Assembly: GCA_947503885.1 (NCBI GenBank)
Contig: CANNFD010000005.1
Location: forward strand, 124,001-188,000
DNA length: 64,000 nucleotides
Direction of reading: 5' to 3'
DNA from: an uncultured Olleya sp.
GTDB lineage: Bacteria; Bacteroidota; Bacteroidia; Flavobacteriales; Flavobacteriaceae
The stretch's first letter is position 1. Every line of letters begins with the position of its first letter. The position numbers and the translations under genes are program-made. The notes below the pieces were generated by a model. It searched no databases, was not told where the DNA came from, and was given only the letters and a program-made list of their open reading frames with translations. This document shows positions 1 to 8,407 of this stretch, one piece after another.

Positions 1-218
1 GCACCTAACCTACTCCAGCTTAATGTATCTTGACCAAAATGACATTGTAAGTGCAATAAAGATTTTCCTTCAACATTTTGTAAAGCTTTCAACTCATATT
101 GCTTTAATGTTGTTTCGCCTTTTTTAAAAGCATTCATATTATAAAAAGCACTATCTGCATGGATTTTCACCTTTTCATTCCAAGTCGACTTATTGATTTC
201 AAAATAATTTGATTTCAT
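1..218 (-). CDS. SAM-dependent methyltransferase, N-terminal part (cut by window start)
   Basis: The reading frame on the minus strand starts with ATG at 218 and stays open to base 1, so only about 72 N-terminal residues are visible. The segment LLHLQCHFGQDTLSWSRLGA resembles motif I of class I Rossmann methyltransferases, where a small acidic/glycine-rich loop binds S-adenosylmethionine. In such proteins the N-terminal part carries a short helix (here FEINKSTWNEKV) before the Rossmann fold. The substrate cannot be inferred. The rest of the gene lies outside the window. It is transcribed divergently from the lipoprotein at 296. Confidence 0.75.
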   Translation of the reverse strand, partial: MKSNYFEINKSTWNEKVKIHADSAFYNMNAFKKGETTLKQYELKALQNVEGKSLLHLQCHFGQDTLSWSRLG

Positions 219-273
219 AAAACATCTTTTTTTTACTAAAATATTCTTTTTTAATTTAAATCAATCTCTTACT

Positions 274-281
274 TATCTTTA
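274..281 (+). promoter_or_regulatory. Putative Bacteroidota -7 promoter element for the lipoprotein gene
   Basis: TATCTTTA matches the Bacteroidota -7 consensus TAnnTTTG at seven of eight positions and lies 15 bases upstream of the ATG at 296. No convincing -33 TTG is visible. Prediction by motif only. Confidence 0.4.
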
Positions 282-295
282 CTAAAATTAAAAAA

Positions 296-955
296 ATGAA
301 AAAACTATTTCTTATTGGTATTACTTTAGTTTGTTTGTCATGCAAAAAGGATACAAAAACAAGTATAAAACAATTAACCACAACAGAAAAAATAGCAAAT
401 GCACACGGAGTTTCTAATTGGGATAAAGTAACCCTAATAGAATTTACTTTTAATGTTGATAAAGATAGTAGCCACTTTGAACGATCTTGGGTATGGAAAC
501 CAAAAACTAATGATGTCACTTTAATAACTAATAAAGACACCATAAGCTATAACAGAAAAAACATTGATAGTTTATCATTAGCTGCTGACCAAGGATTTAT
601 AAATGATAAGTTTTGGTTATTAGCCCCGTTTCAATTAGTATGGGACAAAGAGACTATAACTTTAGACTCCATTAACAAAACAGCACCGATAAGCAAAAAA
701 CAGGCTAATAAACTAACAACAATATACAGTAACCAAGGTGGTTACACACCTGGCGATGCTTACGATTTTTATTATAATAACAGTAATTTAATAACAGAAT
801 GGGTGTTTAGACAAGGTAATACTAAAAAACCCACAATGATTACAACATTTGAAAACTATGAAGATTTTAATGGTATTAAAATAGCTAAAGACCACAAAAA
901 GCCTAATGAAAATTGGAATCTTTATTTTACAGGTATTTTAATTAAAACAGAGTAA
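296..955 (+). CDS. Putative lipoprotein, DUF6503-like
   Basis: A 219-residue protein with an N-terminal lipoprotein signal: hydrophobic stretch followed by the lipobox LSC at about residues 14-16, then KKD. It is predicted to be attached to the membrane on the periplasmic or outer side. The body contains alternating aromatic and polar residues typical of a beta-sheet, LolA-like or DUF6503-like fold (for example the segment FERSWVWKPKTNDV around residue 62). It shares its general design with the lipoprotein at 34040 but is clearly diverged. No catalytic motif is seen. The gene stands alone and is followed by a hairpin at 1015. The function is unknown and the family assignment is tentative. Confidence 0.7.
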   Translation: MKKLFLIGITLVCLSCKKDTKTSIKQLTTTEKIANAHGVSNWDKVTLIEFTFNVDKDSSHFERSWVWKPKTNDVTLITNKDTISYNRKNIDSLSLAADQGFINDKFWLLAPFQLVWDKETITLDSINKTAPISKKQANKLTTIYSNQGGYTPGDAYDFYYNNSNLITEWVFRQGNTKKPTMITTFENYEDFNGIKIAKDHKKPNENWNLYFTGILIKTE

Positions 956-1014
956 TAATTAAATGGGACACATCTAAACAATACATTATTTTTAGTTTTA
1001 AAACACCTCCAATC

Positions 1015-1045
1015 GGGCTTCATTAATTATTTAATAATGGAGCCC
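1015..1045. terminator. Stem-loop between lipoprotein gene and kynU
   Basis: GGGCTTCATTA (1015-1025) pairs with TAATGGAGCCC (1035-1045), 11 bp with one G-U pair and a nine-base loop. There is only a weak T-run after it, so it may be a weak terminator or simply a structured spacer. Confidence 0.4.
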
Positions 1046-1090
1046 ATTTATGTATTAAAATTACTGCTTCCATTCTAAACTAATTATTCT

Positions 1091-1098
1091 TATTTTTG
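1091..1098 (+). promoter_or_regulatory. Putative -7 promoter element of kynU
   Basis: TATTTTTG matches TAnnTTTG exactly. If used, transcription would begin near 1105. This favours the TTG at 1123 over the in-frame TTG codons at 1096 and 1099 as the translation start. No clear -33 element is visible. Confidence 0.35.
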
Positions 1099-1122
1099 TT
1101 GAACACCGAAAAACAAACAACT

Positions 1123-2391
1123 TTGACTAACTACAAACAAGGTTTAGATTTTGCTAAACAACAAGATCAAAACGACCAACTTTCAAAATACAGAGACCAA
1201 TTTCATATCCCAAAAGACAATCAGGGAAATAACTGGTTATACTTTACAGGAAACTCCTTAGGCTTACAACCAAAATCTACCCAAAAATATATTGAGCAAG
1301 AACTTGAAGATTGGGCAAATTTAGGAGTAGAAGGTCATTTTGAAGCAAAAAACCCATGGATGCCATATCATGAATTCTTAACAGAATCTATGGCTAAAGT
1401 TGTCGGAGCTAAACCAATTGAAGTAGTTATAATGAATACCTTAACTACCAATCTACATTTGTTAATGGTAAGTTTTTACCAGCCAACAAAAACAAAATAT
1501 AAAATTGTAATAGAAAGTGATGCATTTCCAAGTGATAGGTATGCTGTACAAACTCAATTAGATTTTCATGGTTTTGATGCCAATGAAGGAGTAATAGAAT
1601 GGAAACCAAGACAAGGCGAAGAGCTTTTAAATATTGAAGATTTAGAAACTATCCTAGAAGAACAAGGTGACGAGATTGCGCTATTACTCATTGGTGGTGT
1701 AAATTATTACACAGGACAATATTTAGATTTAAAGCGCATTGCCCAACTTGGTCACTCAAAAAACTGTATGGTTGGTATAGACTTAGCTCATGGTGCAGGA
1801 AACATTCAGCCAAATCTGCACGATTCTGGTGTTGACTTTGCAGCTTGGTGTACTTACAAGTATTTAAACTCTGGACCAGGAAGTTTAGGTGGACTATTTG
1901 TACACGAAAAACACGCACATAATAAAAAACTAAAACGATTTGCTGGTTGGTGGAGTCATAATAAAGCAACACGTTTTAACATGCGACAACCATTAGATGT
2001 TATCCCTGGAGCCGAAGGTTGGCAACTTAGTAATCCGCCAATATTATCTATGGCTGCCATAAAAGCATCTTTAGACATGTTTAATCAAGTCGGGATGGAT
2101 GCACTAAGAGATAAATCTGAAAAGCTTACAGGGTATTTCGAGTTTTTAATTAATGAATTAAAAAACGATAAAATAAAAATCATCACACCAACCAATCCAA
2201 AAGAGAGAGGTTGCCAACTGTCCATTCAAGTAAAAGATGCTGATAAAGGGTTGCATAAAAAACTAACAGATGCTCATATTATTACAGACTGGAGAGAACC
2301 AGATGTGATACGCTGTGCTCCTGTTCCATTATACAATACCTTTGAAGATGTATATAGAATGGTAGAGAAATTGAAAGAGATATTGAATTAA
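1123..2391 (+). CDS. kynU: Kynureninase
   Basis: PLP-dependent fold-type I hydrolase that cleaves 3-hydroxykynurenine (and kynurenine) to 3-hydroxyanthranilate (anthranilate) plus alanine. The frame is open from 1096. I place the start at the TTG at 1123 (422 residues), because it gives an N terminus beginning MTNYKQGLDFAKQQD, which fits my memory of family members, and because a promoter-like motif overlaps the earlier TTG. Visible landmarks are the N-terminal FTGNSLGLQPK substrate loop, the PLP-aspartate region GIDLAHGAGN, and the Schiff-base lysine in CTYKYLNSGPGS (about residue 246). Length fits the family. First enzyme of the kynurenine cluster that runs to 10317; kmo lies two genes downstream, although it acts before KynU. 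Confidence 0.93.
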   Translation: MTNYKQGLDFAKQQDQNDQLSKYRDQFHIPKDNQGNNWLYFTGNSLGLQPKSTQKYIEQELEDWANLGVEGHFEAKNPWMPYHEFLTESMAKVVGAKPIEVVIMNTLTTNLHLLMVSFYQPTKTKYKIVIESDAFPSDRYAVQTQLDFHGFDANEGVIEWKPRQGEELLNIEDLETILEEQGDEIALLLIGGVNYYTGQYLDLKRIAQLGHSKNCMVGIDLAHGAGNIQPNLHDSGVDFAAWCTYKYLNSGPGSLGGLFVHEKHAHNKKLKRFAGWWSHNKATRFNMRQPLDVIPGAEGWQLSNPPILSMAAIKASLDMFNQVGMDALRDKSEKLTGYFEFLINELKNDKIKIITPTNPKERGCQLSIQVKDADKGLHKKLTDAHIITDWREPDVIRCAPVPLYNTFEDVYRMVEKLKEILN

Positions 2392-2393
2392 TT

Positions 2394-2738
2394 TTGAACT
2401 TTTTTCACAAAATAATTAGAGACGAAACTATCTTAGTTAAAATAAAAAAGAAAAGTGATATTTCATTTTGGCAATATCAAATCCTAGGTCTTCTTAGTTT
2501 ATTAATAAACAACTCAAAGGACTACTTTTTTATAACAGAAAAAAGAGTTTTATTAATAGTGAAAAATGAAATCATTACAAATATTGAGTATCAAGATTTT
2601 GACAAAATTTCATTCAATTCTTTAAATGATACATTAAAAATTTCAATTAAAGAAAATGAGAAAAAAACAATATCATTGAAGCTGTTAAGATTATCTTATG
2701 AAGAGATTCAGTATCTCAAAAAAACAATAAACCAATAA
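2394..2738 (+). CDS. Small hypothetical protein, possible bacterial PH-like domain
   Basis: A 114-residue protein starting with TTG three bases after the kynU stop, so it is probably translated from the same transcript. A basic N-terminal segment is followed by a hydrophobic stretch (QILGLLSLLI) and then a beta-rich part with YFFITEKRVLLIV and IKENEKKTISLKL. This pattern is seen in bacterial PH-like membrane-associated domains. No signal peptide or catalytic motif is present. It has no obvious role in kynurenine breakdown; its close spacing to kynU may only reflect an insertion into the operon. Weak assignment. Confidence 0.5.
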   Translation: MNFFHKIIRDETILVKIKKKSDISFWQYQILGLLSLLINNSKDYFFITEKRVLLIVKNEIITNIEYQDFDKISFNSLNDTLKISIKENEKKTISLKLLRLSYEEIQYLKKTINQ

Positions 2739-2740
2739 TG

Positions 2741-2767
2741 AGAGCCTGAATCAAGTTCAGGATGACA
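2741..2767. repeat. REP-like palindrome upstream of kmo
   Basis: Contains CCTGAA tcaag TTCAGG, a 6-bp inverted repeat followed by ATGACA. A related copy occurs at 4467-4490 before the RidA gene. It fills the short gap between the stop at 2738 and the kmo ATG at 2773, so it would lie in the 5' leader or intercistronic RNA. Confidence 0.6.
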
Positions 2768-2772
2768 TAAAA

Positions 2773-4170
2773 ATGAGTAAAAAAGACAACATACTAATAA
2801 TAGGCGCAGGTTTATGCGGAAGCTTACTAGCCTTACGCTTAGCACAAAGAGGCTACACAGTTAACGTTTACGAAAGCAGGCCAGACTTACGTACTACAGA
2901 TATTTCTGCAGGACGATCTATCAACTTAGCTCTATCAGACAGAGGCTTAAAAGCCATGAGATTAGCAGGAATAGAAGACAAAGTCAAACCATTATGCATC
3001 CCAATGTATGGCAGATTAATGCATGATGTAGAAGGTAATACGTTTCCTTCCAATTATTCTGGGCGCGAAGGCGAATTCATCAATTCAATTTCTAGAGGAG
3101 AATTAAATGGCTTATTGCTTACAGAAGCCGATAAATATGACAATCTAACCATTCATTTTAATAAAGAATGTAAAAGTATTGATATAGAAAACAATACTGG
3201 AAATCTTTATGATCACGACTCTAAATCCAAACTCAAGGTAACAGGTGATGTCCTTTTTGGTACAGATGGAGCAGGATCGTCTTTACGTAAAGCATACTAC
3301 CTAGAACGTAAATTCTTATTTAGCTTTTCTCAAAATTATTTAACACATGGTTATAAAGAGTTAGAAATTCCCGCTTCCGCTGAAGGAAAGCACCTTATAA
3401 GTAAAGACTATCTTCATATTTGGCCTAGAGGAGATTATATGTTAATTGCGCTTCCAAATTTAGATGGAAGCTTTACAGTAACACTGTTTTTAAGCTATGA
3501 AGAAGGCAAATACAATTTTAAAAATCTAACTTCAGAAGAAAGCATAAAAGACTTTTTCTCAACCCAATTCCCTGATGCATTAGCATTAATACCAAATATA
3601 GCAGAAGAGTTTTTTAATAACCCAACAGGAGCTTTAGGTACAGTAAAATGTTCGCCTTGGCATTACAAAAACAAAAACGTGCTATTAGGTGATGCAGCAC
3701 ATGCAATTGTTCCGTTTTACGGTCAAGGTATGAATGCATCTTTTGAAGATGTTACAGTTTTTGATGCTATTATGGATAAACATGAAGGCGATTGGGAAAC
3801 CATTTTTAAAGTCTACGAAAAAACCAGAAAAGCAGATACCGATGCAATTGCAGATTTAGCAATAGATAATTATTACGAAATGCGTGATCATGTTGCCAAT
3901 CCTATTTTTAAAGAAAAACGTACGATTGAAATGGCTTTGGAAAAAGAATTTCCAAACGATTATTTTTCAAAATACTCTATGGTAACTTTTAAAGAAGATA
4001 TTCCGTATTATACAGCAATGACCAAAGGAAGAGCACAGGACAAAGCTATTTTAAACCTAATAGCAGATCAGAAAATTAATAAAAACGAAGATTTAAATAG
4101 TATCTTTAAAAAAGTAAAACAAGAAACCGAAGCTATCTTAGAAGACGATAAAATTGCTGGACTTAAGTAG
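2773..4170 (+). CDS. kmo: Kynurenine 3-monooxygenase
   Basis: FAD-dependent aromatic hydroxylase converting kynurenine to 3-hydroxykynurenine with NADPH and oxygen. The 465-residue protein starts with the ADP-binding motif IIGAGLCGSLLALRLAQRG (residues about 8-27) and a terminal acidic residue in VNVYESRP. The second FAD motif GDAAHAIVPFYGQGMN lies near residue 312. A hydrophobic-poor C-terminal helical part follows, without the membrane anchor of the eukaryotic enzyme. Length is normal. The ATG at 2773 fits the N terminus of the Rossmann fold. Its product feeds KynU and then the dioxygenase at 8408. The stop codon is the first unit of a TAGTTAG tandem repeat. Confidence 0.95.
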   Translation: MSKKDNILIIGAGLCGSLLALRLAQRGYTVNVYESRPDLRTTDISAGRSINLALSDRGLKAMRLAGIEDKVKPLCIPMYGRLMHDVEGNTFPSNYSGREGEFINSISRGELNGLLLTEADKYDNLTIHFNKECKSIDIENNTGNLYDHDSKSKLKVTGDVLFGTDGAGSSLRKAYYLERKFLFSFSQNYLTHGYKELEIPASAEGKHLISKDYLHIWPRGDYMLIALPNLDGSFTVTLFLSYEEGKYNFKNLTSEESIKDFFSTQFPDALALIPNIAEEFFNNPTGALGTVKCSPWHYKNKNVLLGDAAHAIVPFYGQGMNASFEDVTVFDAIMDKHEGDWETIFKVYEKTRKADTDAIADLAIDNYYEMRDHVANPIFKEKRTIEMALEKEFPNDYFSKYSMVTFKEDIPYYTAMTKGRAQDKAILNLIADQKINKNEDLNSIFKKVKQETEAILEDDKIAGLK

Positions 4171-4210
4171 TTAGTAGTTAGTAGTTAGTAGTTAGTAGTT
4201 AGTAGTTAGT
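4168..4210. repeat. TAGTTAG heptanucleotide tandem repeat
   Basis: Six perfect copies of TAGTTAG plus one base. The first TAG is the kmo stop codon. Copy number could vary by slippage without affecting the protein. Uninterrupted, no spacers, so not a CRISPR. Confidence 0.95.
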
Positions 4211-4251
4211 GAAAATGGAAACTATTTGGGACAAACAAAAAACAATAAAAT

Positions 4252-4400
4252 AAAAGTCCCAAATCAATTCACAGAATTGAACATTGAAATGCAGAAAGAA
4301 TGAAGGAATGGGACTGCAAAACGAAGCTTTAAGCAAATAATTTCGAATGTGAATGTTTCGCAGGAACGTCTTCATTTCAATATAATTTTTGGTTTGGTTT
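4252..4400. repeat. Dispersed intergenic inverted-repeat element, copy 1
   Basis: Fills most of the 332-base gap 4171-4502, in which no gene is seen. It begins AAAGTCCCAAATCAATT, contains GAATTGAAC, has arms ATTGAAATG (4283-4291) and CATTTCAAT (4373-4381), and ends in TTTTTGGTTTGGTTT. The same order of segments is found at 8992-9160 with a diverged interior. A structured, non-coding repeat family is the simplest reading. Confidence 0.55.
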
Positions 4401-4466
4401 ATCCTGAGCGCAATTCAAGGGTTTTGCAACAAGGTAAAATAAACAGAAAAAAAATAAATTATTAAA

Positions 4467-4490
4467 TCCTGAATCAAGTTAAGGATTACA
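4467..4490. repeat. REP-like palindrome upstream of the RidA gene
   Basis: ATCCTGAATCAAGTTAAGGAT is a diverged copy of the 2741-2767 palindrome, again shortly before a start codon (4503). Confidence 0.5.
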
Positions 4491-4502
4491 AAAAATAAAA
4501 TA

Positions 4503-4913
4503 ATGAACGAAGGAACTAAAGTAACACCAAGAGGAGCCTATCCACACGTAAAACAAGTTGGCGATTTCATTTTCGTTTCAGGTACAAGTTCTCGCAGAGC
4601 AGACAACAGCATTGCTGGTGTTGATATTATTGACGAGATGGGAACCAAAAAACTAAACGCTTACACACAAACGCAAGAAGTTTTAAAAAATATAGACACT
4701 AATCTTAAAAAAGTTGGTGCAAGTTTAAAAGACGTTGTAGATGTCACTTCATTTTTAGTAAACATGAACGACTTTGCAGATTACAATAAAGCGTATGCCG
4801 AGTTTTTTGAAAAAGAAACAGGACCAACCAGAACTACAGTTGCTGTACATCAATTACCGCATCCCGATTTGGTTGTTGAAATTAAAGTGATGGCTTATAA
4901 GAAACAAGTATAA
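4503..4913 (+). CDS. RidA-family 2-aminomuconate deaminase (probable)
   Basis: A 136-residue YjgF/YER057c/UK114 (RidA) fold protein. It shows the family pattern [13 protein letters not shown] near the N terminus, [32 protein letters not shown] in the middle (quoted in parts: VLKNIDTNL and [10 protein letters not shown]) and [21 protein letters not shown] at the end, including the conserved Arg and the terminal Glu. General RidA proteins hydrolyse reactive enamines. Here the neighbours (2-aminomuconate semialdehyde dehydrogenase directly downstream, ACMS decarboxylase further on) point to hydrolytic deamination of 2-aminomuconate to 4-oxalocrotonate with release of ammonia. The specific function is inferred from context. 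Confidence 0.85.
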   Translation: MNEGTKVTPRGAYPHVKQVGDFIFVSGTSSRRADNSIAGVDIIDEMGTKKLNAYTQTQEVLKNIDTNLKKVGASLKDVVDVTSFLVNMNDFADYNKAYAEFFEKETGPTRTTVAVHQLPHPDLVVEIKVMAYKKQV

Positions 4914-4978
4914 AGAACCAAGAACCATAATATAAGATTTACTCATCTTGATTCTTGGCTCTTTTATCTGTAAAAATA

Positions 4979-6415
4979 ATGAACATTAAAAACTACATAA
5001 ACGGACAATTTATGCCTCCCATTGCTAATGGGTGGATAGACAACTACAATCCAAGTAATGGTGAGATTTACGGGCAAATACCTAACTCGTCAAAAGAAGA
5101 TGTAGAAAATGCATACATAGCAGCAAAATCTGCTTTCCCTAGTTGGTCACAAACAACTTTAGAAGAACGTAGTCGAATTTTAATAAAAATTTCAGAGTTA
5201 TTAGAATCCAACTTACAACGTTTTGCTGAAGCAGAAAGTAAAGACAACGGTAAACCTATTAGCTTAGCAAAAGCAGTAGATATCCCAAGAGCAGCAAGCA
5301 ATTTTAGATTCTTTGGAAACGCAATAACACAATTTGCAAGTGAAAGCCACGAAAGTATTGGACAAGCTATAAATTACACACTTCGTCAACCCATTGGTGT
5401 AGTAGGTTGTATTAGTCCTTGGAACCTTCCACTCTATTTATTTACATGGAAAATCGCTCCTGCGATTGCTGCTGGAAACTGTGTGGTTGCAAAACCAAGT
5501 GAAGTCACTCCAATGACCGCTTATTTATTAGGCGAAATTTGTAATGAAGCAGGTTTACCAAAAGGCGTTTTAAACATTGTACACGGTTTAGGTGGATCTA
5601 CAGGACAAGCCATTATAGAACATGAAGACATCAAAGCAATTAGTTTTACTGGAGGAACAGCAACAGGAGCACATATTGCAAAAGTAGCAGCTCCAATGTT
5701 TAAAAAACTCTCTTTAGAATTAGGAGGAAAAAATCCAAACATCATTTTCTCAGATTGTGATTATGATGATATGTTAGACACCACAGTACGTTCATCATTT
5801 GCCAATCAAGGACAAATTTGCTTATGCGGAAGCCGTATTTTTGTAGAGGCTTCTATTTATGAGAAGTTTAAAAAGGATTTTGTTGCTAAAGTAAAAGCTT
5901 TAAAAGTTGGTCATCCATCGGAAGCAGCAACTAATATTGGAGCTTTAGTATCCAAACCCCATCTTGAAAAGGTTAAAGAATATATAGACATTGCCAAAAC
6001 TGAAAACGGGACAATCCTTTGTGGAGGAAATGAAGTCACTGTAAAAGGTTTTGAAAATGGTTACTATTTAGAACCAACAGTTATTGAAGTACAAAGCGAT
6101 GAATGCAGAGTAAACCAAGAAGAAATTTTTGGACCTGTAGTTACTATTATGCCTTTTAATACAGAAGACGATGTATTATTAATGGCTAACAAAGTAAAAT
6201 ATGGGTTATCTGCAACACTATGGACTAACGACTTAAAACGCACAATACGTATGAGCAACCAACTGCAAGCAGGAATTGTTTGGGTAAATACTTGGATGAT
6301 GCGCGATTTACGCACCCCTTTTGGAGGTGTAAAAGCATCTGGGGTTGGACGTGAAGGTGGTTTTGAAGCCCTTCGTTTTTTTACAGAAGCTAAAAATGTT
6401 TGTATTAAATATTAG
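4979..6415 (+). CDS. 2-aminomuconate 6-semialdehyde dehydrogenase
   Basis: NAD-dependent aldehyde dehydrogenase superfamily enzyme that oxidises 2-aminomuconate semialdehyde to 2-aminomuconate. I use the ATG at 4979 (478 residues, MNIKNYINGQFMPP) rather than the in-frame TTG at 4955, since the former gives the normal family N terminus. Visible are the cofactor segment SPWNLPLYLFTWKIAPA, FTGGTATG, the general base in LSLELGGKNP (Glu247) and the nucleophile in NQGQICLCGSR (Cys281). The C-terminal oligomerisation arm ends GVGREGGFEALRFFTE. Its substrate is taken from the adjacent RidA, dioxygenase and ACMSD genes. Confidence 0.92.
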   Translation: MNIKNYINGQFMPPIANGWIDNYNPSNGEIYGQIPNSSKEDVENAYIAAKSAFPSWSQTTLEERSRILIKISELLESNLQRFAEAESKDNGKPISLAKAVDIPRAASNFRFFGNAITQFASESHESIGQAINYTLRQPIGVVGCISPWNLPLYLFTWKIAPAIAAGNCVVAKPSEVTPMTAYLLGEICNEAGLPKGVLNIVHGLGGSTGQAIIEHEDIKAISFTGGTATGAHIAKVAAPMFKKLSLELGGKNPNIIFSDCDYDDMLDTTVRSSFANQGQICLCGSRIFVEASIYEKFKKDFVAKVKALKVGHPSEAATNIGALVSKPHLEKVKEYIDIAKTENGTILCGGNEVTVKGFENGYYLEPTVIEVQSDECRVNQEEIFGPVVTIMPFNTEDDVLLMANKVKYGLSATLWTNDLKRTIRMSNQLQAGIVWVNTWMMRDLRTPFGGVKASGVGREGGFEALRFFTEAKNVCIKY

Positions 6416-6562
6416 TTCCCTAGAATTGGAAATCTTATAAATTGAAACGATATTATTAACCATACGTCATTCTAAATTTATTTCAGAATCGCTTTAAATA
6501 GGTTAAAATGATTTCTGTAAATAGTTAAAAAAGATGGTATCAAATTATCTCTTACAAGGCAT

Positions 6563-7429
6563 TTGTTTCAAAAAATTAAATTCTTGAAAAACAACAATAA
6601 TATAAGTGTAAAAAAAGCAATTCTCAAAGGACAACTCATGGTTAATGTCCCTGTATTTATATGTCTTATCACTACACCTATATGCATTCTAATTGTTACT
6701 GAAGAATTTATTTCAGAAGTTACCGCTTTAATTGTCGGTATCGTTTTAGGTATAATTATAGCTTGGATAACTTGGAGTGTTTTAATTACAAAATGGCGGA
6801 TTTGGGCATTTTCTAACGTTAGGAACGTACACGAATTAAAACGTGAAGCCATAAGAAATAAACTAATTTGGAAAACAGGAAGTCGATTTGAAAAAACAGA
6901 ATACAGATCTAAAAAAGACCTACTAATTTTAGAACAACTTTTGGAAAAATTTAAGGTAGATGATGTTATTAAAGAAGACCCAAAAATCCCTGAAGAAACA
7001 AAAATATACCAACCATTAATTAATGCATTATTAATATGTGTTTTTATGCTAATTATTATTTTAGTTGGTGGAATTATGATTTACAAAGACCAAAACGTTT
7101 CATTTTATATGGGTGTTGTAATGATAATTATTGGCGTATTAGGTATCAAAGATTCATACAAAAACATCCTAGACAGACAACCTAAAATAATTATTAATAA
7201 AGCAGGTATTAAAATTAAAACAGAAGCTTTTAAACCATGGTCTGAGATTTATGAAGAACAAGTGATTACCGAAGGTTATGGTAGTGCTTCAAAAAACTAT
7301 TTAACCTTTAGCGATGATAATTATAATTACACAAAAATTGAAATTGACAACTTCAACACAACTCCTAGTAAATTAGAAAATATATTACGAACTTACAGAA
7401 TACGATATAATAAAACCAACAAGATTTAA
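6563..7429 (+). CDS. Hypothetical membrane protein with two hydrophobic hairpins
   Basis: A 288-residue protein with four predicted membrane segments in two pairs: VFICLITTPICILIV and VTALIVGIVLGIIIAWI near residues 30-75, and ALLICVFMLIIILVGG plus a following MGVVMIIIGVLG near residues 155-195. A basic cytoplasmic stretch separates them and a beta-rich tail (about 205-288) follows, which could be a PH-like domain. The first start codon is TTG at 6563; the first internal ATG is at about residue 26, so the N terminus is uncertain. It lies in the kynurenine cluster but has no recognisable catabolic or transporter motif. It ends four bases before the SDR gene, which suggests co-translation. Confidence 0.6.
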   Translation: MFQKIKFLKNNNNISVKKAILKGQLMVNVPVFICLITTPICILIVTEEFISEVTALIVGIVLGIIIAWITWSVLITKWRIWAFSNVRNVHELKREAIRNKLIWKTGSRFEKTEYRSKKDLLILEQLLEKFKVDDVIKEDPKIPEETKIYQPLINALLICVFMLIIILVGGIMIYKDQNVSFYMGVVMIIIGVLGIKDSYKNILDRQPKIIINKAGIKIKTEAFKPWSEIYEEQVITEGYGSASKNYLTFSDDNYNYTKIEIDNFNTTPSKLENILRTYRIRYNKTNKI

Positions 7430-7433
7430 AAAT

Positions 7434-8216
7434 ATGAATCTAGACTTAAACAATAAATACGCATTAGTTTGCGGAAGCACAGCAGGAATAGGAAAAGCAA
7501 CCGCATTAGCTTTAGCTGAAGAGGGTGTGCAAGTAACACTTATTGCTAGAAATGAAGACAAATTAAAAGCAACGCTAACAGAACTACCAAAACACAGAAA
7601 TCACGATTACATTGTAGCCGACTTTTCTAACCCAAAGGAGTTAAAAGAAAAAGTAGAAGCTTATGTAAAAAACAATCATGGTTTTCATGTATTAGTAAAC
7701 AATACTGGCGGTCCAAAAGGAGGCCCAGTATTTTCTGCTGCTATTGAAGAATTTGAAAGCGCTTTTACACAACATTTAAAATGTAATCATGTATTAGCTC
7801 AAGCAGTAGTTCCTTTTATGAAAACTGAAGGTTATGGACGTATAATTAATGTTATTTCTACTTCAGTTAAACAACCTTTAGATGGACTTGGAGTAAGTAA
7901 TACTATTCGTGGCGCAGTTGCTAATTGGAGTAAAACTTTGGCTAACGAGCTTGGTCAATTTGGTATCACAGTAAACAATGTTTTACCAGGCGCTACCGGA
8001 ACTGATCGTTTGGCAGAAATCATTAAAAACAAATCGGCAAAATCTGGAAACACAGAAGAAGCGTCAGCAAATGCAATGAAAAGCGCTGTACCGGCAAAAC
8101 GTTTTGCAAAACCAGAAGAGCTAGCAGATGCTATTACCTTTTTAGCTAGCGAACGTGCAAGCTATATTAACGGAATTAATCTTCCAGTTGATGGCGGAAG
8201 AACAAAGTCTTTATAA
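7434..8216 (+). CDS. SDR-family protein with altered active site
   Basis: A 260-residue Rossmann-fold protein of the short-chain dehydrogenase/reductase superfamily. The nucleotide-binding loop is CGSTAGIGKATALALAEEG instead of TGxxxGIG, and NNTGGPKGG replaces the usual NNAG. In the active-site region, where classical members have Ser, then Tyr-x3-Lys, this protein has STSVKQPLDGLGVSNTIRGAV, so the catalytic Tyr and Lys are missing. That pattern is known from a BKR-like SDR subgroup with imperfect motifs. The C-terminal NGINLPVDGG is typical SDR. Its position between the semialdehyde dehydrogenase and the dioxygenase suggests a role in the lower kynurenine pathway, but the reaction is unknown. 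Confidence 0.85.
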   Translation: MNLDLNNKYALVCGSTAGIGKATALALAEEGVQVTLIARNEDKLKATLTELPKHRNHDYIVADFSNPKELKEKVEAYVKNNHGFHVLVNNTGGPKGGPVFSAAIEEFESAFTQHLKCNHVLAQAVVPFMKTEGYGRIINVISTSVKQPLDGLGVSNTIRGAVANWSKTLANELGQFGITVNNVLPGATGTDRLAEIIKNKSAKSGNTEEASANAMKSAVPAKRFAKPEELADAITFLASERASYINGINLPVDGGRTKSL

Positions 8217-8372
8217 TTCTTTATTTCGTTTTTTATCATTAATTTTATTGCATAGATGAATCTGCGTTAAGGATTATTCACAATTTGGTGTTTTTTTATT
8301 ATCAAGTTCGTGAACCTGAAGATTTGAAGAGGTTTGTTTAAGCTCCTTTTAAAGAGCGAGCCTTTAAAGCCT

Positions 8373-8400
8373 GACCCTTTTAGGGTAACGCCCAAAATAT
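8373..8400. repeat. Short dispersed repeat before the dioxygenase gene
   Basis: GACCCTTTTAGGGTAACGCCC followed by AAAATAT; ACCCT/AGGGT forms a small palindrome. The same string with minor changes ends the repeat at 15770-15928. It lies eight bases before the ATG at 8408. Confidence 0.55.
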
Positions 8401-8407
8401 AAAACCA

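Noticed and set aside
256-543. Minus-strand 95-residue frame
   Set aside because: It lies opposite the lipoprotein gene, has no family features and its codon content mirrors the plus-strand gene.
4168-4210. CRISPR-like repeat
   Set aside because: Units are only seven bases with no spacers; a simple tandem repeat. No CRISPR array or cas gene was seen anywhere in the window.
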